From contig NZ_AP025688.1 of assembly GCF_023168325.1 (NCBI RefSeq), positions 1,364,001 to 1,428,000 of the forward strand: a stretch of DNA of 64,000 nucleotides, read 5' to 3'. The stretch's first letter is position 1, and every line of letters begins with the position of its first letter. Position numbers and translations under genes: made by a program. Shown one piece after another: positions 57,301 to 64,000 of this stretch. Source of the DNA: Tsukamurella sp. PLM1. Lineage in GTDB: Bacteria; Actinomycetota; Actinomycetes; Mycobacteriales; Mycobacteriaceae. Below the pieces are notes generated by a model, which saw only the letters and a list, made by a program, of their open reading frames with translations, was not told the DNA's origin and made no database searches.

Positions 57301-59844
57301 TCGTCGTCACCGTCCGCCCGCGCGCGGACGCGGCCTCCGCGATCGCCCGACCGAGCACTGCCGTGGGGCCGACCTCCAGGAAGGTCGCCGCACCGTCGGC
57401 GAGCAGCGCGTCGGCCGCGGCACCGAACAGCACCGGGCGGCGGATGTTGCGCCACCAGTACTCGGCGTCGTGCGGCTCGGAGCCGTCCTGCGGGACCGGG
57501 GCGCCCGTCACCGTCGAGTAGAGCGGGATCGACGGTGCGCCGGGCGCGAGGCCGGCGAGGGACGTGCGGACCTCCACTTCGAGCGGGTCCATGGCCCGGC
57601 TGTGGTACGGGACGTCGCCGGGGACGAGGCGCGCGAAGACGCCGTCGCCGCCGAGCCGCTCCGCGAGCGGTTCCAGGACGGGGAGCGCGCCCACGAGCGC
57701 GACCGAATCGGGGCTGTTGATCGCGGCGAACTCGACGTCGCCGCGCACCACCTCGGGCAGTTCGGCGGCGGCGGTCTCGCCGAGCGCGACGGCCAGCAGG
57801 CGGCCGCCCCCGCTCGCGGTGTGCTGGATGCGGGCGCGGTGCACGATCACGGTGATCGCGTCGTCGAAGGTCAGGGCGCCCGCCTCGAGGGCGGCGGCGA
57901 CCTCCCCGGCGCTGTGCCCGACGATGAGGTCCGGCCGTACGCCGAAGGACTCCCACAGCCGGGTCAGCGCGTACTGCACGCCGAAGTTCGCGATCTGCGC
58001 CACCACGGATTCGGCCATCCGGGAATCCGTCTCGGGGGCCAGCAGTTCCGCGGTGAGCGACCAGCCCGTGAGCGGCGCGATCGCCGCGTCGCAGCGGTCG
58101 ACCGCCGCACGGAAGACGGCGTTGTGCCGCAGCAGGCCGCGGGCCATGCCCCACCATTGCGGGCCCATGCCGGTGTAGACGAAAGCCAGGGGGCGGGCGT
58201 CGTCGAGCGCGGAGCCCGACCGCACGGCCTGGTGCGGGGTCCCCTCGCCGGCGGCGCGCAGCGCTTCCGCGGCCTCGGCGTCGTTCGCGGCGACCACCGC
58301 GAGCCGCGCGGTGCGGTGCGCGCTGCGCCGGTGCGCGAGCGCCGAGGCGACCGGGGAGGCACCGTCGGACTCGACGAGCCCGGCGTAGGCGTCCGCGAGC
58401 TGCGCGAGGGCGGGCTCGCTGCGCGCCGCGAGCGGCAGCACGGTCGCGATGCCGTCGCGCACGGCGTCCGCGGGCGGCGGGGCGGGCGCGTCCACGGGGA
58501 CGGACTCGAGGATCGCGTGGGCGTTGGTGCCGCCGAAACCGAACGAGTTGACGCCTGCCCGGAGCGGTCCCTCGGGCTGCAGCGCCGTGGGTTCGGTGGC
58601 GATCCGGATCCGCAGTTCGTCGAGGTCGATGGCCGGGTTGAGCGCGTCGAGGTGCAGGTGCCGCGGCACGCGCCGGTGGCCCAGCGCGAGTGCGGATTTG
58701 ATGAAACCGACCACGCCCGCGGCGGCCTCGAGGTGCCCCAGGTTCGTCTTGACGGAGCCGATCACGAGCGGGCGGTCCGCGGGGCGGTCGCCGCGGTAGA
58801 CCTCGCCGAGCGCGTTGGCCTCGATCGGATCGCCGACCGGGGTGCCCGTGCCGTGCGCCTCCACGTAGTCGACGGTGTCCGCGGCGATGCCGGCGTTCGC
58901 GAGCGCCGCTTCGATCGCGCGCTTCTGACTCGCGCCGTTCGGGACGGTGATGCCGTTGGTGCGCCCGTCCTGGCTGACGGCGGTGCCGAGCACCGTCGCG
59001 TAGATCCGATCGCCGTCGGCGCGCGCCTGGGCGAGCGGCTTGAGCACGACGAGCGCTGCGCCCTCCCCGCGGACGTAGCCGTTGGCCGCCGCATCGAAGG
59101 CCCGCGACGTGCTGGTGGGGGAGAGGAAGCCGCCCGTCGACGCGGCGACGGTGAAGTTCGGACTGAGCATCAGGTTCACGCCGCCGGCGACGGCCAGGTC
59201 GCTCTCACCGTTCCAGATCGACTGGCACGCGAGGTGGATCGCCACCAGCGACGACGAGCACGCCGTGTCGACGGACATGCTCGGTCCGAGCAGGTCGAAG
59301 GCGTGCGAGATGCGGTTGGACAGCATCGTCATGACGACGCCGGTCGCCGTGTGCGCGGCGACGGTCGGCGGCTCGGCGGCGGACGTCGAGAACTGCATCT
59401 GGCTGTAGTCGAGCGTGAAGCCGCCGGTGAAGACGGCGGTCTGGGAGCGTTCGAGGTCCTCGGCGCGCAGCCCGGCGTCCTCGAAGGACTCCCACGCGAC
59501 CTCCAGCAGCAGCCGCTGCTGCGGGTCCATCGAGCTCGCCTCCACGGGGAGATCCCGAAGAAGGCCGGATCGAACTCGTCGACCGGGTCGGTCAGGAAGC
59601 CACCGCGGCGCACCCGGCTCTTGCCCGGCGTGCGCTCGGACTCGAAGTAGCGGTCGGTGCTCCAGCGGTCCGCCGGGATGTCGACGATCGCGTCGCGGCC
59701 CTCGTCGAGCAACTCCCAGAAGTCGCCGGCGGAGCGCACGCCGCCCGGCAGGCGGCATCCGATCCCGACGATCGCGATGGGTGCCCGGTCGATCGCGGCC
59801 CCCTCGTGTCCTTCGACGCTGTACCCCACGGCGGTCCACCCCAT
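54363..59844 (-). CDS. Type I polyketide synthase: KS-AT-DH-KR-ACP, two frame breaks
   Basis: About 1,830 residues. Ketosynthase with MSVDTACSSSLVAIHLACQS (catalytic Cys codon at 59258-59260); acyltransferase with LIVGHSAGEVAAALEAG (Ser codon at 57911-57913); dehydratase with DHVVHGATLFPGAG and VLDAAFQ; ketoreductase with LVTGGLGALGGLVLVALAER and GQGNYAAGNAFLDALAHYR; carrier with LGRLGVDSMLATELRIRV. No enoylreductase is seen, so an alpha,beta-unsaturated extension is expected. Breaks near 59550 and 54375 are each consistent with one missing base; fixing the latter creates a TGA overlapping the NRPS ATG. No loading domain, so a free or CoA-linked acyl starter is likely. Confidence 0.87.
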
Positions 59845-60409
59845 ATCGTGCGTTGCAGTTCCCGAGCCGCCGTTCCCGGCGGCTCATGCCGACATAGTGC
59901 TTGTCCCCGCTTAAGGCGGACTTGTTACTCACCTGTCAATCAGGGTTGTGTTTCATCGGCGGAATGCCGGATTCGCGCGCCGACGATCCGCGGGTACGCC
60001 GACCTGGGGCCGGTGCCGTCCGTGCCGTGTCGCCGGCTGATCGCGTCCGCGGAGGTCGGCGGGGCGGAGGACCGACAACGGACATGGTGCAATGAATGAC
60101 GTCGGTGAGCAACGGAATCCGGACTGCCCGGTGGCCGCATGGCAAGCGTCCGGTGGCTCGCCGCTCGGGCGCGCGCGGCGCCGCCGTGCCACGCGTGAGC
60201 CACCCCGGCGGCGGCGGACGTAGTCGCTCGACTGTGCATGATCATGAAGAAGGGGTGCGTCAGGGGGTGTCCGCCGCACCCCGGCGTGACCGACGCGGAA
60301 CGAACCCCGGCGCCCGTGCCGTCGCAGGTCCGGCACGCACTGGGTAGGCTGGTGTCGTTTGCCCCCGGCACACCGGTGGGTCGTTTTCGCGCGAGAGCAG
60401 GCAGGGACT
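59845..60409. other. Divergent promoter region between PKS operon and ettA; no gene
   Basis: About 560 bases without a convincing gene; short open frames here lack ribosome binding sites. On the PKS side a minus-strand TTGACA (59939-59934) is followed after 18-19 bases by CTTAAG/TTAAGC, a plausible sigma-A-type promoter. A near-palindrome CCGC-TTAA-GGCGG covers that -10 position (59908-59920). The ettA side shows no clear promoter. Confidence 0.4.
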
Positions 60410-62083
60410 GTGGCTGAGTTCATCTACACCATGAAGAAGGTGCGTAAGGCGCACGGCGACAAGGTCATTCTCGACGACGTGACGATGTCGTTCTACCCGG
60501 GCGCGAAGATCGGCGTCGTGGGCCCGAACGGCGCGGGTAAGTCGTCGATCCTCAAGATCATGGCGGGCCTGGACCAGCCGTCGAACGGTGAGGCCTTCCT
60601 GGACCCGGAGGCCACCGTCGGGATCCTGATGCAGGAGCCGCAGCTCGACGAGACCAAGACGGTCAAGGAGAACGTCGAGGACGGCCTCGGCCAGACGATG
60701 GTCAACCTGCGCCGCTACAACGAGGTCGCCGAGCTCATGGCCACCGACTACACGGACGAACTCATGGAGGAGATGGGCAAGCTGCAGGAGCAGCTGGACG
60801 CCGTCGACGCCTGGGAGGTCGACTCGCAGATCGAGCAGGCCATGGACGCGCTGCGCTGCCCGCCGGGCGATTCGCCCGTCACGAACCTCTCCGGCGGTGA
60901 GAAGCGTCGCGTCGCGCTGTGCAAGCTGCTGCTGAGCAAGCCTGACCTGCTCCTCCTCGACGAGCCCACCAACCACCTGGACGCCGAGTCGGTGCTCTGG
61001 CTCGAGCAGCACCTCGCCAACTACCCGGGCGCCGTCCTCGCCGTCACCCACGACCGGTACTTCCTCGACCACGTGGCGCAGTGGATCTGCGAGGTCGAGC
61101 GCGGGAAGCTGCACGGCTACGAGGGCAACTACTCGACGTACCTGGAGAAGAAGGCCGAGCGCCTCGAGGTGCAGGGCAAGAAGGACCAGAAGCTGCAGAA
61201 ACGCCTCAAGGAGGAGCTCGCCTGGGTCCGGTCCGGCGCCAAGGCCCGGCAGACCAAGAACAAGGCGCGCCTCGAGCGCTACGAGGAGATGGCGACCGAG
61301 GCCGAGAAGCACCGCAAGCTCGACTTCGAGGAGATCCAGATCCCGACCCCGCCGCGCCTGGGCAACGTGGTGGTCGAGGTGAAGAACCTGGACAAGGGCT
61401 TCGACGGCCGCGTCCTGATCAAGGACCTGAGCTTCACGCTGCCGCGCAACGGCATCGTCGGCGTGATCGGCCCGAACGGCGTGGGCAAGACCACCCTGTT
61501 CAAGACCATCGTCGGTCTGGAGTCCCCGGACTCGGGCGACGTGAAGGTGGGCGAGACGGTCAAGCTCAGCTACGTCGACCAGAACCGCGCGAACATCGAC
61601 CCGAAGAAGACCGTCTTCCAGGTGGTCTCGGACGGGCTCGACTACATCACCGTCGGCCAGAACGAGATGCCGGCTCGCGCCTACGTCAGTGCGTTCGGTT
61701 TCAAGGGCCCGGACCAGCAGAAGCCGTCCGAGGTGCTCTCCGGTGGCGAGCGCAACCGGCTGAACCTGGCGCTGACCCTCAAGGAGGGTGGCAACCTGAT
61801 CCTGCTCGACGAGCCGACCAACGACCTCGACGTGGAGACCCTCTCCAGCCTTGAGAACGCGCTCCAGGAGTTCCCCGGCTGCGCCGTGGTCATCTCCCAC
61901 GACCGCTGGTTCCTCGACCGGACCTGCACACACATCCTGGCCTGGGAGGGCAACGTCTCCGAGGGGCAGTGGTTCTGGTTCGAGGGCAACTTCGAGGCGT
62001 ACGAGGCGAACAAGATCGAGCGGCTCGGCGCCGAGGCGGCACGCCCGCACGCGGTGACGCACCGCAAGCTCACGCGCGACTGA
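60410..62083 (+). CDS. ettA: Energy-dependent translational throttle protein EttA (ABC-F)
   Basis: A 557-residue ABC-F protein with two ATPase domains: Walker A GVVGPNGAGKSSIL and GVIGPNGVGKTTLF, signatures NLSGGEKRRVALCKLLLS and LSGGERNRLNLALTL, Walker B LLLLDEPTNHLDAES and LILLDEPTNDLDVET. The interdomain linker (RLKEELAWVRSGAKARQTKN) and the arm insertion are present. It binds the ribosomal E-site and gates early elongation by ATP/ADP level. GTG start giving VAEFIYTMKKVRKAHG, the usual N-terminus. Length typical, no frame break. Confidence 0.95.
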   Translation: MAEFIYTMKKVRKAHGDKVILDDVTMSFYPGAKIGVVGPNGAGKSSILKIMAGLDQPSNGEAFLDPEATVGILMQEPQLDETKTVKENVEDGLGQTMVNLRRYNEVAELMATDYTDELMEEMGKLQEQLDAVDAWEVDSQIEQAMDALRCPPGDSPVTNLSGGEKRRVALCKLLLSKPDLLLLDEPTNHLDAESVLWLEQHLANYPGAVLAVTHDRYFLDHVAQWICEVERGKLHGYEGNYSTYLEKKAERLEVQGKKDQKLQKRLKEELAWVRSGAKARQTKNKARLERYEEMATEAEKHRKLDFEEIQIPTPPRLGNVVVEVKNLDKGFDGRVLIKDLSFTLPRNGIVGVIGPNGVGKTTLFKTIVGLESPDSGDVKVGETVKLSYVDQNRANIDPKKTVFQVVSDGLDYITVGQNEMPARAYVSAFGFKGPDQQKPSEVLSGGERNRLNLALTLKEGGNLILLDEPTNDLDVETLSSLENALQEFPGCAVVISHDRWFLDRTCTHILAWEGNVSEGQWFWFEGNFEAYEANKIERLGAEAARPHAVTHRKLTRD

Positions 62084-62095
62084 CGTAGCGCACTC

Positions 62096-62130
62096 GGGCG
62101 GGCTCCTCGTTGTCGACGGGGAGCCCGCCT
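62096..62130 (+). terminator. Stem-loop terminator after ettA
   Basis: GGCGGGCTCC (62097-62106) pairs perfectly with GGAGCCCGCC (62120-62129) around a 13-base loop, starting 13 bases after the ettA stop. No T-tract. Confidence 0.7.
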
Positions 62131-62371
62131 CGTGTTCGGACCGACGGTGTCGCGCGGGGGACGAAGCGCTCGCGTCGGCGCGTTCGACTGAGCCGGGCGG
62201 CACCGTCGAACCCGCACGTGACCGTGCTGTTCATTACCCGCCCGTAACCCCCGCCCCGGTCGTAGGGTGGTTCGCGGAGCCACCCGCTCCGTCAACCCTG
62301 GCAACGGCGCCACGTGCTGACCCGGTACTTCGGCGCGCCCGTCGCCTCACCCCGCACGAGGAGCAGAATCC

Positions 62372-64000
62372 GTGGCGCAGTCCGGAACCGATTCGTCCGT
62401 CTTCACCCGAGTCGCGCAGAGTGTGTCCGCTCAGCCGCCCGGGCGGTCACCGTCGGACCTGATCGCCTGGCTCGAGGACGGGAACGCCCGCGTGCTCGGT
62501 TCGTGGACCGACGGTGCCGGGACGGGCGTTCTGGCCGACCCGGACGAGAAGCTGCGCGCACTGATCGACGCGATCCCCGCGCCCGAGGCGGGACAGGTCG
62601 CCGTCGTCGAGCTGGCGCGCCCCCTCGGTGACGCGGCGGGATCGCCCTTCCTCCTGGCCGCGGCGCCCTCCGACGGTGGGGCGGTCGAACTGTTCGCGAT
62701 GGCGCTGACCGTTCTCGGCCTGCACCACAACGTGTTCGGGATCCCGATGGTGGGGGCCAAGATCGAGCGCGTGCTCGCGCGGATCGGCGTGGTGCGTTCC
62801 GACCCCGCCAACCAACGGCTGATGGAGTACATCCAGACCTTCCCGCGCCTGCGCCTGGTCGTCGCCGACGAGGACGAGCTCGCCCGCGTCTTCGGCGGCC
62901 TCCGCGAACTCGGGGACGAGGACCTGGCGCTGTTCCTGCGCACCGACAAGCTGGCCCGGTTCGCCACCGCGCTGGTCTACCTCCCGCGCGACCGGTACAC
63001 CTCCCGCGCCCGCGGCGTCCTGATCGACGTCCTCGAGGACGAGACGGGGATGCGGGTCGACCGGTTCACCGCGCGGGTCACGGAATCGGCCATCGCGCGG
63101 ATCCAGTTCGTGCTGCTTCCGCGCGACGAAGCCGCGGTGCCGGTGTTCCACGCCGCGGACGAGGCCCGCATCAGGGCGCGGCTCGGCGACGTCAGCCGCA
63201 CGTGGGACGAGGACGTGCTGGACGCGGCGGCGAGCGCGGGACAGGACGTGGACCTGGTCCGCGCCTACCTGCCCGGCTTCTCCCCGAACTACAAGGAGGA
63301 TCAGCCGCCCGCCCGGCGCCCGCCGACGTCGCCCGGATCGCCGCGCTGCCCGCCGAGGGCCTGGACCTGGTCTTCTACGACCCGCTGCACGGCGTGAACG
63401 CCGACCTGCGCTTCATCATGTACCTCACGGGCGGCGGGGTCACGCTCTCGCAGGTGCTGCCGGTCCTGCAGTCGCTGGGCGTCGAGGTGCTCGACGAACG
63501 CCCGTACACGATCCGCAGGCCCGACGGTGTCCTGTGCTCGGTCTACGACTTCGGTCTGCGGGTGCCCAAGGCGCTGCGCGCCATCTCGGTCGACGGCGTG
63601 TCCGACGCCGACCTGCCCGAGCACCTGAAGTCGCGTCGCGCGCTCGCCAGCGCGGGCGCCGCCGCGGTGTGGCGGGGCGACGCCGAGGTGGACGGGTTCA
63701 ACGAGCTCATCCTGGCGTTCGGGGTGGACTGGCGGCAGGTGGCGCTGCTGCGCGCAATCGGGCAGTACCTGCGCCAGTGCGGCTTCCCCTACAGTCCCGG
63801 CCACATGGCGCAGGTCCTGATCGAGCACCGCGACGCGGTCGGTGCGGTGCTGAGGCTGTGGACCGCGAGCTTCGATCCGGTCGCGGCGGACTCGGACGCG
63901 GCGGCGGAGGCGGAGGCCGACGTCGAGGCGGCGCTGGCCGCGGTCACGAGTCTCGACGCCGACCGGATCCTGCGCGCCTACCTGCACGTGGTGCAGGCGA
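62372..64000 (+). CDS. gdh: NAD-dependent glutamate dehydrogenase, large (180-kDa) class, 5' part, one frame break
   Basis: The N-terminal third of the large NAD-specific glutamate dehydrogenase, running off the right edge. Recognisable blocks: RLRLVVADEDELARVFGGLR, ALFLRTDKLARFATALVYLP, RDRYTSRARGVLIDVLEDE and FTARVTESAIARIQFVLLP; after a break near 63305 (one missing base), LVFYDPLHGVNADLRFIMYL, YDFGLRVPKALRAISVDGV and IGQYLRQCGFPYSPGHMAQV. GTG start with GAGGAG upstream. It oxidises glutamate to 2-oxoglutarate and ammonium. EttA-gdh adjacency matches mycobacterial gene order (Rv2477c-Rv2476c). Confidence 0.9.

Noticed and set aside
53846..59650. A 1,934-codon open frame on the plus strand opposite the PKS
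   Set aside because: Antisense frames of GC-rich genes are often open; the sequence is Arg/Gly/Asp-rich without any domain, and the minus strand carries complete PKS motifs.
59806..60347. Small genes between the PKS and ettA
   Set aside because: Overlapping short frames on both strands, none with a ribosome binding site or recognisable protein features.
1..64000. CRISPR arrays, rRNA genes, complete tRNA genes
   Set aside because: No regularly spaced repeats, no rRNA signatures and no complete cloverleaf noticed; only the partial tRNA at the element boundary.

Overview
The window is GC-rich actinobacterial DNA, most likely from the order Mycobacteriales; Tsukamurella is my best guess by inference. 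Supporting signs are a carboxylic acid reductase, a mycothiol-type maleylpyruvate isomerase, a DipZ-like CcdA-thioredoxin protein, NnaR next to NarK, and EttA next to the large NAD-dependent glutamate dehydrogenase (an adjacency also known in mycobacteria).

Left block (1 to about 12,130): an integrated phage-satellite-like element. A tyrosine integrase running off the left edge sits next to a serine resolvase. Then come a terminase-small-subunit-like gene broken by an IS3-family insertion, a primase-ATPase replication protein beside repeats that could be its origin, a helix-turn-helix protein whose ribosome binding site is buried in a hairpin, an XRE repressor, and two small membrane proteins with a strong terminator. 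A three-gene coupled operon headed by a major capsid protein follows. No portal, large terminase, protease or tail gene is visible. The right boundary is a 44-bp copy of the 3' part of a tRNA, probably tRNA-Arg(TCT), at 12087-12130.

Chromosomal block 1 (12.3-20.6 kb): a small secreted cysteine protein abutting dipZ, a CitMHS citrate transporter with a CitA/CitB-type two-component system, a secreted lipase and a Fic protein. Block 2 (20.7-30 kb): an ABC permease with an unusual secreted-type hydrolase-ABC ATPase fusion, a MarR regulator with a clear operator, a maleylpyruvate isomerase-like protein, and an organosulfur set (LLM oxidoreductase, SfnB, SfnG, SsuD). Block 3 (30-35.3 kb): carboxylic acid reductase, an SSB and a cation/proton antiporter.

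Block 4 (35.5-47.8 kb): nitrate/nitrite assimilation. narK, nnaR and a CbiX-like chelatase run rightwards. A leftward operon carries a nitrate reductase fused to a CysJ-like flavoprotein, mobA, nirB, nirD and two tandem membrane-anchored pseudokinases. Block 5 (47.9-59.8 kb): a four-gene, translationally coupled natural-product operon, with a reducing PKS, an NRPS with a terminal reductase and a glycine-like specificity code, and a DrrA/DrrB-type ABC exporter. Block 6 (60.4-64 kb): ettA and the start of gdh.

About 26 frame breaks interrupt otherwise intact genes, and all have the direction expected for one missing base. I read them as sequence or assembly errors rather than pseudogenes, and I give the reconstructed gene spans.
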